Assembly (NCBI GenBank): GCA_002084585.1
Contig: NBLM01000005.1
Coordinates: 1-39,487 of the forward strand
Reading direction: 5' to 3'
DNA: 39,487 bases
Source of the DNA: Planctomycetales bacterium 4572_13
GTDB lineage: Bacteria > Planctomycetota > Phycisphaerae > Sedimentisphaerales > Anaerohalosphaeraceae
Below the pieces are notes generated by a model. The model did not search any database. It saw only the letters and a program-made list of their open reading frames with translations, and had not been told where the DNA came from. The position numbers and the translations under genes were made by a program. Positions 15,022 to 23,369 of this stretch are shown here, one piece after another. Positions within the stretch are counted from its first letter, which is position 1; the number at the start of each line of letters is the position of its first letter.

Positions 15022-16047
15022 ATGCCCCAAAAGACACTACAAGAAATTGCCGATCATGTAGGTGGTGTCGTAATTGGCGACCCATCAGTTATCATCGAAT
15101 CCGCTTCGACACTGGATTGTGCCGGTGCCGGACAGATTACATTTTTGAGCAATCCCAAATATGCCCCGCGTGTCAAAGAAACACGAGCCGCGGCGGTTTT
15201 GGTCAAAGAAGAGGTTGAAACCAGTGCCGCGCAGATTGTCACCGAAGACCCGTACTATGCGTTTATGCAGGCGGTTGTCCTCCTGCACGGTCATCGTGAA
15301 CATCCGCGAACCGGAATCAATAAACGGGCCGACATTTCGGAATTGGCGAAGATCGGCCAAAACTGCAACATTCATCCGTTCGCCGTGGTTAGCGAAAATG
15401 CAGTCATCGGCGACAATTGCCAGCTCTATTCCGGCGTATTCATCGGCGACAATGTTACCCTCGGCGATGACTGCATCCTCTACCCCAATGCCGTGATCTA
15501 TGACGGTTGCCGGGTTGGCGACCGCGTCATTGTTCAGTCCAACGCCTCCGTCGGACAAGATGGCTTCGGCTTCGCCACACACAAAGGCGAGCATCATAAA
15601 ATTCCGCAGATCGGCATTGTCATTCTTGAAGACGATGTCGAAATCGGTTCCAACAGTGTCATCGAACGCGGCACGCTGGACAATACCGTCATCGGTAAAG
15701 GCAGCAAGGTCGGTGACGCAGTCGCCATCGGACACGGAACGAAAATAGGCCCGCACTGTCTGCTGGTACCGCAGGCGGGAATCTCCGGTTCTACCGAACT
15801 GGGACATCATTGTGTGATTGGCGGACAAGTCGGTGTGGTCGGACATATCAAGGTCGGCAATAGGGTAACGGTCGGCGCCCGAGCCGCTGTGATCAATAAT
15901 GTCCCGGATGGTGCGACGATACTTGGATCTCCCGCGATAGAAGCCAATAAGGCCAAACGGGCCTATGTCCTCATCGAAACCCTGCCGGATATCCGTAAAA
16001 AACTGAAACGCCTCGACAAAGAAATAAACAAACTAAAAGATAAATAA
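15022..16047 (+). CDS. lpxD: UDP-3-O-acylglucosamine N-acyltransferase
   Basis: A cytosolic enzyme that adds the N-linked acyl chain in lipid A synthesis. It is 341 residues, the normal length. The N-terminal uridine-binding domain (about 1-100, with ITFLSNPKY) is followed by a left-handed beta helix of hexapeptide repeats (about 105-320, such as VIGDNCQLYSGVFIGDNV), the catalytic His region AIGHGTKIG (H238, matching the E. coli H239 position) and a C-terminal helix rich in Lys. I chose ATG at 15022, 4 bp after the AsmA-like stop, because it gives the family N-terminus MPQKTLQEIADHVGG. A longer in-frame extension would overlap the previous gene. lpxI follows after 15 bp. Confidence 0.96.
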   Translation: MPQKTLQEIADHVGGVVIGDPSVIIESASTLDCAGAGQITFLSNPKYAPRVKETRAAAVLVKEEVETSAAQIVTEDPYYAFMQAVVLLHGHREHPRTGINKRADISELAKIGQNCNIHPFAVVSENAVIGDNCQLYSGVFIGDNVTLGDDCILYPNAVIYDGCRVGDRVIVQSNASVGQDGFGFATHKGEHHKIPQIGIVILEDDVEIGSNSVIERGTLDNTVIGKGSKVGDAVAIGHGTKIGPHCLLVPQAGISGSTELGHHCVIGGQVGVVGHIKVGNRVTVGARAAVINNVPDGATILGSPAIEANKAKRAYVLIETLPDIRKKLKRLDKEINKLKDK

Positions 16048-16062
16048 AATTTACGGAAATCC

Positions 16063-16914
16063 GTGTCAAAAATATTGAGTATTCAACCAAAAACTCTGGG
16101 TTTGATTGCCGGACAGGGTCGGTTGCCCTTTCTGGTGGCCGACGGCGCAAAGTGTGCCGGTTACAGGGTCATTTGTATCGGCCTGGCCGATAGCGCTGAG
16201 CCGTCACTGGCCGAGCATGTTGACCATTTCTTCACCGGAGCGATCGCCCGGCCCGGCGGCTGGATGCGTAAACTTCGCAAACATGGGGTGTGCGAAACCA
16301 TCATGGTCGGCCGCGTTGCAAAAAAACGCATCTATACCCCATGGCGGCTGGTGAAGTATCTCCCCGATTGGCGAGCGATTCGTATTTGGTACTGGCGGCT
16401 TCGCAAAAAAGACAAACGAAACGACACCGTCCTGTGTGCCATCGCGGACGAACTGGCCAGCGGCCACATTATTCTGGAGGATTCGACTATGCACTGCAAA
16501 GAACACATGGCCGCCGAAGGCGTCATGACCCAATGCCAGCCCCCCGCTTCGGTCGTCGAAGACATTCAGTTCGGCTGGAAACTCGTTAAGCAACTCGGCC
16601 AAATGGATATTGGCCAAGCCCTCGCTGTACGAGAGCAGGAGGTTATTGCTGTTGAGGCCATTGAAGGTACCGCTCGCATGATCATTCGTGCCGGCGAACT
16701 CTGCAAAAAAGGCGGCTGGACCCTGCTCAAATCCGCCAAGCCCGATCAGGATATGCGATTTGATGTCCCATGTATCGGCGTTGATACTATTGAGAGCTTA
16801 AAAAGAAACGGTGCCAAATGCGTCGTCGTCGAAAAAGACAAAACCATCATCATCGACAAACCCGAAACACTGGCCCTCGCCGACAAACTCGGCATCGCCG
16901 TGGTAGGCTATTAA
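16063..16914 (+). CDS. lpxI: UDP-2,3-diacylglucosamine pyrophosphatase, LpxI type
   Basis: The enzyme makes lipid X from UDP-2,3-diacylglucosamine in lipid A synthesis, replacing LpxH in many bacteria. The 283-residue protein shows the LpxI N-terminal domain (LGLIAGQGRLPFLVADGAK, HGVCETIMVGRV) and the C-terminal catalytic domain (AVREQEVIAVEAIEGTARM, KPDQDMRFDVPCIGVDTI). The last block holds the Asp that is essential in Caulobacter LpxI. It starts with GTG, with GGA about six bases upstream, 15 bp after lpxD. Together with lpxD it shows that the organism makes lipid A or a close relative. Confidence 0.94.
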   Translation: MSKILSIQPKTLGLIAGQGRLPFLVADGAKCAGYRVICIGLADSAEPSLAEHVDHFFTGAIARPGGWMRKLRKHGVCETIMVGRVAKKRIYTPWRLVKYLPDWRAIRIWYWRLRKKDKRNDTVLCAIADELASGHIILEDSTMHCKEHMAAEGVMTQCQPPASVVEDIQFGWKLVKQLGQMDIGQALAVREQEVIAVEAIEGTARMIIRAGELCKKGGWTLLKSAKPDQDMRFDVPCIGVDTIESLKRNGAKCVVVEKDKTIIIDKPETLALADKLGIAVVGY

Positions 16915-16966
16915 TGTGAATAAAGCATCACCATCCACAAAACAAGTGGGTGTATGGGAATCGTGT

Positions 16967-17032
16967 CCACGGGTTTCGGTCGCTTTGCTCCCTGCACCCG
17001 TGGCTATTATTGTCAAAAGCCCTACGGGCTTT
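16967..17032. repeat. Two-hairpin intergenic element after lpxI
   Basis: A first hairpin pairs CCACGGGT (16967-16974) with ACCCGTGG (16996-17003). A second, 7-bp hairpin follows (17016-17022 with 17026-17032). The block looks like a compact mobile or REP-type element between convergent genes. Its second hairpin may also serve as a terminator. Confidence 0.45.
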
Positions 17033-17033
17033 A
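17015..17033 (-). terminator. Possible bidirectional terminator between lpxI and the HDAC-like gene
   Basis: A stem AAAGCCC/GGGCTTT with a 3-nt loop. On the minus strand it starts 10 bp after the HDAC-like stop and ends in TTTT. On the plus strand it follows lpxI by 100 bp, with only a short T run. Confidence 0.45.
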
Positions 17034-17042
17034 TGTTCTAAA

Positions 17043-18191
17043 CTATGAAATCCCATGAATCGGGAAGATTTGTTTCTTTATTTGTTCGATCACATTTTCC
17101 ACCACCGGATCAACTAATTGTTTTTGTTGATCTGACGGGATCAGAACTCGGTCTCGGAGGCCTTGGCCGTTTGCCCATTCAGTGGTTTCCAGCATCACCC
17201 CGCCCATTCCGGCCATCATATCGTCGGATTGTTCATCGCACAGCGCCGTCCATATCAGCGACCATGCCCGGACGGTGTTTTCGACATTGTAGCCGCCGCC
17301 GCCGGTTGCGAGAATGGGCTTACTAAACATCAGTAGATTATTGATGATTTCCACAAACACATTATTCGTCAGCGAAAATCCTGCCAGCGGATCACCCTGT
17401 AAAGTATCGGCCCCTGCCTCCAGCACGATGACATCCGGTGCGTATTTATGGATCAGCGGCAACACCACCGCACGAAACGCCTTTAAGTAAATTTTGTCAT
17501 ACATTCCAATCGGCAGCGGCACATTCACACAATATCCCTCACCGTCTCCGGAGCCGATCTCATCGACAAACCCCGTTCCCGGAAACAGTGTCCGCCCGTC
17601 CTGATGCATCGAAATCGTCATCACATCGGCTCGGTCATAAAATGCCGCCTGCACCCCATCGCAATGATGCACATCAATATCCAGAAACAGCACTTTTTTC
17701 CCCGCGTCCGCCAGTTCCATACACCCCAGTACTACATCATTGACATAGCAGAATCCGCCAGAAAATTCCGAAAAAGCGTGGTGATACCCACCGGATGGGT
17801 TAAACGCGACTTTTGCTTTTTCTTCCAGAATTTGTCGCGCCCCGGTCAGTGTCGCCCCTGCCGCCCATGTGGCGTATTCATACATCCCGTGAAAAACCGG
17901 ACAATCCGGCGTATTCAGATTCATCGCCAGCATCGACATATCAAACTCACCGTCACCGGCCCTTTGCAACGCCTCCAGATATGGCTTTGTATGATAGTTC
18001 GACAACTCCTCAATCGTGGCCTGTTGCGGGATAACAACACTTTTATCTCTGCCGGTCAACAACCCCATTGAGTCCAGCGTTTTATAGACCTCGCCTGCGC
18101 GAGAAGTCTTGAACGGGCAGCTATCCGGATATGGAAACGCATCCAGCTTTGCTCCGTGAACAAAAATATAGTGTGGCTGATTTTGACTCAT
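17043..18191 (-). CDS. Histone deacetylase family protein (AcuC/HDAC-like)
   Basis: A cytosolic zinc amidohydrolase of about 382 residues, in the family of AcuC, acetylpolyamine amidohydrolases and HDACs. Key blocks are FNPSGGYHHAFSEFSGGFCY, DIDVHHCDGVQAAFY with the Asp-His zinc ligands, SMHQDGRTLFPGTG, LEAGADTLQGDPLAGF with the third zinc ligand, and GGGGYN near the end. The substrate is unknown: acetyl-lysine on acetyl-CoA synthetase, polyamines or others. I chose the ATG at 18191. A longer in-frame start at 18230 overlaps the predicted -10 box and so would lie upstream of the message. The GH130 gene is divergent from it. Confidence 0.92.
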   Translation of the reverse strand: MSQNQPHYIFVHGAKLDAFPYPDSCPFKTSRAGEVYKTLDSMGLLTGRDKSVVIPQQATIEELSNYHTKPYLEALQRAGDGEFDMSMLAMNLNTPDCPVFHGMYEYATWAAGATLTGARQILEEKAKVAFNPSGGYHHAFSEFSGGFCYVNDVVLGCMELADAGKKVLFLDIDVHHCDGVQAAFYDRADVMTISMHQDGRTLFPGTGFVDEIGSGDGEGYCVNVPLPIGMYDKIYLKAFRAVVLPLIHKYAPDVIVLEAGADTLQGDPLAGFSLTNNVFVEIINNLLMFSKPILATGGGGYNVENTVRAWSLIWTALCDEQSDDMMAGMGGVMLETTEWANGQGLRDRVLIPSDQQKQLVDPVVENVIEQIKKQIFPIHGIS

Positions 18192-18210
18192 AGTTAATTC
18201 CAGAGCGGAG

Positions 18211-18239
18211 ATTATACCCATTGGGTCCATTTCCGCAAA
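18211..18239 (-). promoter_or_regulatory. Promoter of the HDAC-like gene
   Basis: A perfect TATAAT (18211-18216 read on the minus strand) with TTTGCG 17 bp upstream, or TTGCGG at 16 bp. It places the start of transcription about 15 bp before the chosen ATG. Confidence 0.45.
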
Positions 18240-18259
18240 GATTTTATTTTGACCACTGC

Positions 18260-18288
18260 TTGCACAAACCCTCCACCGCAGTTAAAGT
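18260..18288 (+). promoter_or_regulatory. Promoter of the GH130 gene
   Basis: TTGCAC, a 17-bp spacer and TAAAGT, 45 bp before the ATG. TAAAGT also serves as the predicted -10 of the homoserine dehydrogenase gene. Confidence 0.42.
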
Positions 18289-18333
18289 AAAGCAAGCCCA
18301 ATCAATAATCTTGACCGAAAGGAAACAAGTCAC

Positions 18334-19380
18334 ATGCTGGTAGAACGATTTGCAGAAAACCCGATCATCAACCCCTGCGATGTACCCCCCAGCCGGGACG
18401 ATTATGAAGTTGTCGGGGCATTTAACCCCGCCGCGACAATCGTTGATGACGAAATCCTCTTGATACTTCGCGTCGCAGAACGGCCTAAAGATAAGGACTC
18501 CAACGAACAACTCGCCCCGATTCTGAACCCCGGCACTGGTCAGATTGAGCATTTTCGCGTTAAAAACAACGATCCGAATATCACCGACATCCCCGACTCC
18601 CGCTCGTTTTACTACAAAGACGAGATGTTTTTAACCAGCATCTCCCATCTACGAATCGCCCGCAGCACCGATGGAATCCACTTCAAAATCGATCCAACCC
18701 CGGCGGTATTCCCCAAAATGCCCTACGAAACTTTTGGTCTGGAAGACCCTCGCATTACAAAAATCGACGACCTCTACCACATCACATACAAAGTTGTCAG
18801 CGACAAAGGAATCTGCACCGGCCTGTTGACAACGGAGGATTTTGTGCATTTTGAAAGAAAAGGGATTATTTTCTGCCCAGAGAATATCGATGTTGTCCTG
18901 TTTCCAGAGCGGATCGGTGAGAAATACTGGGCGTTAACACGACCTGTCCCCCGCTACATTGGCCCGCGCGGGGTTTGGGTAGCTTCTTCGCCGGACGCGG
19001 TTCATTGGGGGCAGCATCAGCCGCTGGTTCTGCCGCGCGAAGGCATGTTTGACAGCGGAAAAACAGGCGGAAGTTGCGTCCCGATCAAAACCGATGACGG
19101 CTGGCTTGAAATCTACCACGGATCAGACACGGACGATAAGTACTGCTTAGCGGCGGTCTTGCTGGACTTAAATGACCCGAGCAAGGTCATTGCTCGTGCA
19201 AAAATGCCCTTAATGGAGCCGGAAGCGAGTTATGAATTGCAGGGATTTTATGGAAATGTGGTGTTTTCCTGTGGCGCCGTCGAAAAAGATGATTCAGTCC
19301 TGATTTATTATGGCGCATCGGATGAGTTCACAGCTGTGGCAAAAACAACAATTAAAGATATATTATCTACATTAAGGTGA
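18334..19380 (+). CDS. Glycoside hydrolase family 130 protein (mannoside phosphorylase-like)
   Basis: A 348-residue cytosolic protein with the five-bladed propeller fold of GH130, a family of beta-mannoside phosphorylases and hydrolases. Visible blocks are the N-terminal VVGAFNPAATIVDDEILLILRVAER (cited in part as AFNPAA and LRVAER), FGLEDPRIT (residues 134-142) with the family's catalytic Asp in EDPR, FPERIGEKYWALTRP, GGSCVPIKTDDGWL, IYHGSD and the C-terminal IYYGASDEFTAVA. The substrate and whether it uses phosphate cannot be fixed from sequence. The phosphate-binding residues were not checked by alignment. AAAGGAAAC precedes the ATG. No other sugar gene is next to it, so it may act on intracellular mannosides. 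Confidence 0.92.
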   Translation: MLVERFAENPIINPCDVPPSRDDYEVVGAFNPAATIVDDEILLILRVAERPKDKDSNEQLAPILNPGTGQIEHFRVKNNDPNITDIPDSRSFYYKDEMFLTSISHLRIARSTDGIHFKIDPTPAVFPKMPYETFGLEDPRITKIDDLYHITYKVVSDKGICTGLLTTEDFVHFERKGIIFCPENIDVVLFPERIGEKYWALTRPVPRYIGPRGVWVASSPDAVHWGQHQPLVLPREGMFDSGKTGGSCVPIKTDDGWLEIYHGSDTDDKYCLAAVLLDLNDPSKVIARAKMPLMEPEASYELQGFYGNVVFSCGAVEKDDSVLIYYGASDEFTAVAKTTIKDILSTLR

Positions 19381-19398
19381 ATAAATTTCTTTTTTTTC

Positions 19399-19427
19399 TT
19401 GAAACCAACGGTGAGTGGTCGTAGAAT
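19399..19427 (+). promoter_or_regulatory. Promoter of the CheW-like gene
   Basis: TTGAAA, a 17-bp spacer and TAGAAT, ending 86 bp before the ATG. The leader after it shows no clear structure. Confidence 0.5.
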
Positions 19428-19513
19428 GGAAGCGATCAAGTACTTCCTCGCCGCACATCCTTGAGCAAGTAGAAAAAACAGGGTAACAAACAATATGAAG
19501 GGAGCATACGGTT

Positions 19514-19927
19514 ATGAAAACGGATTTTAAAACCCCTGAAAGCAAGGAAATAAAGAACGGGAAGCGCATCACTGCATTCACTGCAATTAAGCAGGATTAC
19601 GGATTTCAGATCAAGGTCGCCGGATGTGTCTGTTTACGGGCGGCACAAAACGGAGCCAAAAATGTGATCGGTATTGTCGAACTGGATGATCAGGTTGTGC
19701 CGGTTCTGGACGCCAGGAAAAACTCATCCCCTGCTGATATCTCCGATTTGTCATGCATCGTTCTTTTTGAGAATGTCGTAGGTCGAACCACGATTGTTAC
19801 AGGGCGTCTTTATGAGAGCGCATGTCAGGTCTTCGATCTGATTGTTGAGTGCATGGACGAGCCGGAAACACACGAACACTTGTATGCGATTTCTGAACAC
19901 CACCAAGCTTGCGAGACAGCTGAATAG
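19514..19927 (+). CDS. CheW-like small protein
   Basis: A 137-residue soluble protein with probable CheW-like fold. The recognisable core is VIGIVELDDQVVPVLDARK (about residues 51-69), which matches the GxxxLxGxVVPVIDLRxR pattern of CheW. The following DLSCIVLFENVVGRTTIVTG resembles the strand where CheW proteins read IVVE-x-GRxxGLLVD. The usual N-terminal strand is weak and the C-terminus ends in His/Glu-rich sequence. No chemotaxis gene is in the window, so it may have another scaffold role, perhaps with the soluble kinase at 4.6 kb, which is only a guess. Its TAG stop directly abuts the convergent nfnB stop with no base between. Confidence 0.6.
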   Translation: MKTDFKTPESKEIKNGKRITAFTAIKQDYGFQIKVAGCVCLRAAQNGAKNVIGIVELDDQVVPVLDARKNSSPADISDLSCIVLFENVVGRTTIVTGRLYESACQVFDLIVECMDEPETHEHLYAISEHHQACETAE

Positions 19928-21394
19928 TTATTCGGCCAAATAGCTGTTCATCGCGGCAGCGGCGATGCGTCCCTGTCCCATGGCGAGGATAACAGTGGCT
20001 GCTCCGAGGACGATGTCTCCACCCGCATAGACCGCTTGCAGGGAGGTCTTACAGTTTTCATCCACGACAATGTTGCCCCACTTGTTAAACTCTAAACCGG
20101 GGGTGGTTTGTTCGATTAACGGGTTGGCTCCATTGCCGATAGCGACGATGACTGTGTCCACATCCATCATAAACTCACTGCCCCCAATGGCAACAGGCCG
20201 GCAACGGCCGGAGTCGTCCGGTTCACCCAGTTCGTATTTTAAGCATTCCATTCCGGTTACATTGCCCTGTTCATCTCCAAGAATCCGCTTGGGATTTTGA
20301 AGAGTGCGGAACTGAACCCCCTCTTCTTTGGCATGGTGAACTTCTTCGATGCGTGCGGGCATTTCTTTTTCGCTTCGCCGATAGACAAGATAGACATTTT
20401 CGGCACCCAGGCGAACCGCCATTCTTGCCGAGTCCATCGCGACATTACCACCACCCAGCACAGCCACATTTTTGCTGACGGCGATGGGTGTATCTGCACC
20501 TTTACCGAATTGGTAGGCCTTCATCAAATTCGCACGAGTCAGGTATTCATTAGCACTGTAAACACCTACAAGGTGTTCTCCGTCGATATTCATAAACTTC
20601 GGCAAGCCAGCCCCCACACCAATATAAACAGCATCATATCCATCTTCTTCCATCAACTCTTTGATAGTGCGTGTGCGGCCAACGATAAAATTGCAGACAA
20701 TTTCGATGCCCATTTTCTTCAGGACATCGATTTCCTCCTGAACGATTGACTTCGGCAGACGGAACTCAGGAATGCCATAGACCAGTACACCGCCGGGCTT
20801 GTGAAATGCCTCAAAAACCGTTACTTCGTGTCCGGCTCTGCGAACATCAGCAGCGACAACAATTCCACCAGGGCCGGAACCGATGATGGCAACCTTTTTC
20901 CCCGTCGGCGATGCCACCTTGGGGGCTTTGCTGTCGGCTTTCGCCAAATCGGCAACATATCGCTCCAATCGTCCGATGGAAACGCTTTTTTCGGGGTCTT
21001 TGAATTTTTTACCCACCGTACAGCGTTCCTGGCATTGCACTTCCTGAGGGCAAACCCGTCCGCAAACAGCGGGCAACAGGGAATTCTCCTTAACGATCGC
21101 AAGCGCCTCTTCATCCTCGCCCTTTGCAATGGCGATCACAAAGTCACGAATCCGAATCCGCACCGGGCATCCTTCGACACACGGCGCATTCTTGCATTGC
21201 AAACATCGCATTGCTTCCAGCCGGGCCTGTATTTTTGTATATCCGAGGGCCACTTCGTTCATGTTGCCGCGTCTCTGGCCCCCGTCCTGTGTGGGCATTT
21301 CCTGCGCAGGAATCTCATAGCGATCTTTCGCTTTCAACTCGCCGGCATTCTGTTTTTCAATCAACTGCTGAAGTTTTTCACTCAATTCTGTCAT
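19928..21394 (-). CDS. nfnB: NfnB/GltA-type NADPH flavoprotein subunit with FeS clusters
   Basis: About 488 residues, homologous to the small subunit of glutamate synthase. The N-terminal iron-sulfur domain (about 50-140) has Cys groups CLQCKNAPCVEGCPV and CGRVCPQEVQCQERC. An FAD Rossmann motif (VAIIGSGPGGIVVAADVRRAG), KPGGVLVYGIPEFRLPK and an NADPH motif (VAVLGGGNVAMDSARMA) with VYRRSEKEMPAR follow (each cited in part of the block). There is no glutamate synthase large subunit nearby. It lies 11 bp after an FNR-type subunit, the arrangement of NfnAB or sulfide dehydrogenase SudAB. NfnAB bifurcates electrons between ferredoxin, NADH and NADPH. I chose ATG at 21394 with GAGG seven bases upstream, 12 codons inside the longest frame. 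Confidence 0.88.
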   Translation of the reverse strand: MTELSEKLQQLIEKQNAGELKAKDRYEIPAQEMPTQDGGQRRGNMNEVALGYTKIQARLEAMRCLQCKNAPCVEGCPVRIRIRDFVIAIAKGEDEEALAIVKENSLLPAVCGRVCPQEVQCQERCTVGKKFKDPEKSVSIGRLERYVADLAKADSKAPKVASPTGKKVAIIGSGPGGIVVAADVRRAGHEVTVFEAFHKPGGVLVYGIPEFRLPKSIVQEEIDVLKKMGIEIVCNFIVGRTRTIKELMEEDGYDAVYIGVGAGLPKFMNIDGEHLVGVYSANEYLTRANLMKAYQFGKGADTPIAVSKNVAVLGGGNVAMDSARMAVRLGAENVYLVYRRSEKEMPARIEEVHHAKEEGVQFRTLQNPKRILGDEQGNVTGMECLKYELGEPDDSGRCRPVAIGGSEFMMDVDTVIVAIGNGANPLIEQTTPGLEFNKWGNIVVDENCKTSLQAVYAGGDIVLGAATVILAMGQGRIAAAAMNSYLAE

Positions 21395-21405
21395 GACAAT
21401 CCTCG

Positions 21406-22260
21406 TTATTTTTTTAGTCCAACCCTGCATTTATGGTCTTTGAAATTTTCAAGTGCTTTTTGTTCAAGTGCTTTATAAGCACCCATCCGTTTCATCATCT
21501 GTTCAAAATTGACTTTGTGGCCATCAAATTCCGGTCCGTCCACACAAACAAATTTCGTCTCGCCACCAACTTCCACGCGGCAGCAACCGCACATCCCCGT
21601 TCCGTCAACCATAATGGTGTTGAGCGAAACCTGCGTCGGAACATTAAATTCTTTCGTTGTCTCACAACAGAACTTCATCATAATCGCCGGTCCGATAGCA
21701 ATCGCACAATCCGGTTTCGGATTACGACTGCACACCTCTTTGAGCGGTTCGGTAACCAAACCCTTCCGGCCGTGTGATCCGTCATCCGTCAACACAATTA
21801 GCTCATCACTAACAGCCCTGAAATCGTCTTCAAGAATCAGCAGTTCCTGATTCCTCGCTCCCAAAATACTGATGATTGTGTTACCGGCTTCCTTCAGTGC
21901 CGTGGCAATCGGCAGCAGCGGCGCACCTCCGATTCCTCCGCCCACACAAACAACCGTACCAAATTTTTCAATATGCGTCGGCATCCCAAGCGGCCCAACA
22001 ATATATCCCAGTGCATCGCCTACACCAAGCTGGGCCATCTGAGCCGTGGCCTTCCCAACCCGCTGATAAATCAGACGGATCGACCCCTTATCCGGGTTTG
22101 CGCCGGAAATGGTGAGAGGAATCCGTTCGCCTGCGTTTTCATCAACCGAAATAATGACAAATTGACCTGCTTTTCGAGACCGGGCGACCAAAGGGGCCTC
22201 CACATCCATCTGAAAGACATTTTCCGATAACTTCTGATTGCTTAAAACATTAAACGACAT
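21406..22260 (-). CDS. nfnA: NfnA-type ferredoxin:NADP reductase subunit
   Basis: A 284-residue cytosolic flavoprotein partner. It has an FAD-binding barrel (about 1-95, GERIPLTISGANPDKG), a NAD(P)-binding domain (VVCVGGGIGGAPLLPIA at about 105) and a C-terminal [2Fe-2S] motif in GMCGCCRVEVG and FVCVDGPEFDG. The fold is the same as PyrK, but its operon partner is the GltA-like protein. That makes NfnA (or SudB) the best call and argues against a second pyrK. AAGGA six bases before ATG supports the start. The pair implies an anaerobic life with ferredoxin-linked redox balance. An NADH:NADP transhydrogenase-like role cannot be separated from sulfur reduction by sequence alone. Confidence 0.88.
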   Translation of the reverse strand: MSFNVLSNQKLSENVFQMDVEAPLVARSRKAGQFVIISVDENAGERIPLTISGANPDKGSIRLIYQRVGKATAQMAQLGVGDALGYIVGPLGMPTHIEKFGTVVCVGGGIGGAPLLPIATALKEAGNTIISILGARNQELLILEDDFRAVSDELIVLTDDGSHGRKGLVTEPLKEVCSRNPKPDCAIAIGPAIMMKFCCETTKEFNVPTQVSLNTIMVDGTGMCGCCRVEVGGETKFVCVDGPEFDGHKVNFEQMMKRMGAYKALEQKALENFKDHKCRVGLKK

Positions 22261-22378
22261 TTCAAGTCCTTAAACAAAGAAATTTACGAGTACAGTATTA
22301 ATTGAATGGTTACTACAAAGGGCACATACCGTAGCAGAGCGCCGAAAATTATTCAAGTCCTTTTCTGGGCCAAGTGAA

Positions 22379-23359
22379 TCAGCGTTTATTGTGCATCGAG
22401 AAGATATTCAGGACGAGTCGTTCGATCGCTATAGAAGCCGTTGTTTGTCCTGTTTTTAGACCAAAGTCGATGCGACCCAGTTCTGCCAATATCCCGGCAA
22501 GTTGCGTTAGCGAGAATCGCCCCGCCTGTTGCAAAAACTCATTCTGCTTATATCGAACCCCCATTTTCATCGCGGCCTGTTGCGGAGAGGCGCCTTTTGC
22601 CATCAGCCCCTTTGCTCGAAATAATTGGCGGAAATGATACCCAAAAGCCCCCACCACAGAATATTCAGCGTTTTTGTCGGCCGCGAACATATTCCGAATT
22701 CTTGAAACCGCCGGACCAATCCGTCCAGTACTGATCGAATCAATCACACCAAAAGCATCGAACATTCGATTGTGTCCAATCAGCGATTCGATATCCTGCG
22801 GCGAAACCGTTCTTTTCGGAGCGACATAAACCGCCAGCTTATCCATTTCCCGACACAGCCGCCCTGGATCATCACCCACCAATTCAACAAGAAAGCGGCT
22901 GGTCTGCCCGTCCAGTCGAATCGCATGGGTCTGCTGAGCATAGGAAGTAACATAACCGGGCAGTTGATTGGAATACATCCGGCCCACTTCAATCAGCCCA
23001 CCTGTTTTTTTGAATTTTTTATGCAGCCGCGTCCGCTTATCCCACGAACCAACCGTCAAAATAAGCACCCCCGTTGGACTGACATCATCCAGATAGGACA
23101 TCAGCGCATCACCATTGGCCTTGACAAACGGCTCAGCGTCTTTAATCAGCACCACCCGCTTAGATGCCAAAAAAGGAAGCGTTCGCAGCTCATCAAGAAC
23201 ATCGGAGACTTGCGCTTCATTGGCTCTCGGCTCGTACAGTGCCATACTCCGATCTTCATCGCCCAGCAGCGCATTGGTTAGCGTCTCACATTCCTTGCTG
23301 ACAAGAAACGGATCCTGACCAAAGATCACATAAAACCCATTTTGGTGTTTTTTTGCCAC
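22379..23359 (-). CDS. holA: DNA polymerase III delta subunit
   Basis: The clamp-loader subunit that opens the beta clamp. Recognisable parts are FYVIFGQDPFLVSKECETL at the N-terminus, LRTLPFLASKRVVLIKDAEP, GVLILTVGSWDKRTRLHKKF in the central AAA-like domain and the C-terminal helical collar (FRQLFRAKGLMAKGASPQQA, IDFGLKTG). It is about 326 residues from the chosen GTG at 23359. That GTG has CGGA six bases upstream and gives the normal N-terminus. ATGs at 23410 or 23401 would overlap the gyrA end by about 40 bp. It follows gyrA as a coupled second gene, an unusual pairing that would link topoisomerase and replisome expression. Confidence 0.88.
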   Translation of the reverse strand: MAKKHQNGFYVIFGQDPFLVSKECETLTNALLGDEDRSMALYEPRANEAQVSDVLDELRTLPFLASKRVVLIKDAEPFVKANGDALMSYLDDVSPTGVLILTVGSWDKRTRLHKKFKKTGGLIEVGRMYSNQLPGYVTSYAQQTHAIRLDGQTSRFLVELVGDDPGRLCREMDKLAVYVAPKRTVSPQDIESLIGHNRMFDAFGVIDSISTGRIGPAVSRIRNMFAADKNAEYSVVGAFGYHFRQLFRAKGLMAKGASPQQAAMKMGVRYKQNEFLQQAGRFSLTQLAGILAELGRIDFGLKTGQTTASIAIERLVLNIFSMHNKR

Positions 23360-23369
23360 TGCCAATCCG

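Noticed and set aside
21406-22260. Second pyrK
   Set aside because: The fold is shared, but the adjacent partner is a GltA-like flavoprotein and not PyrD, and a clear pyrK-pyrD pair exists at 9.9 kb.
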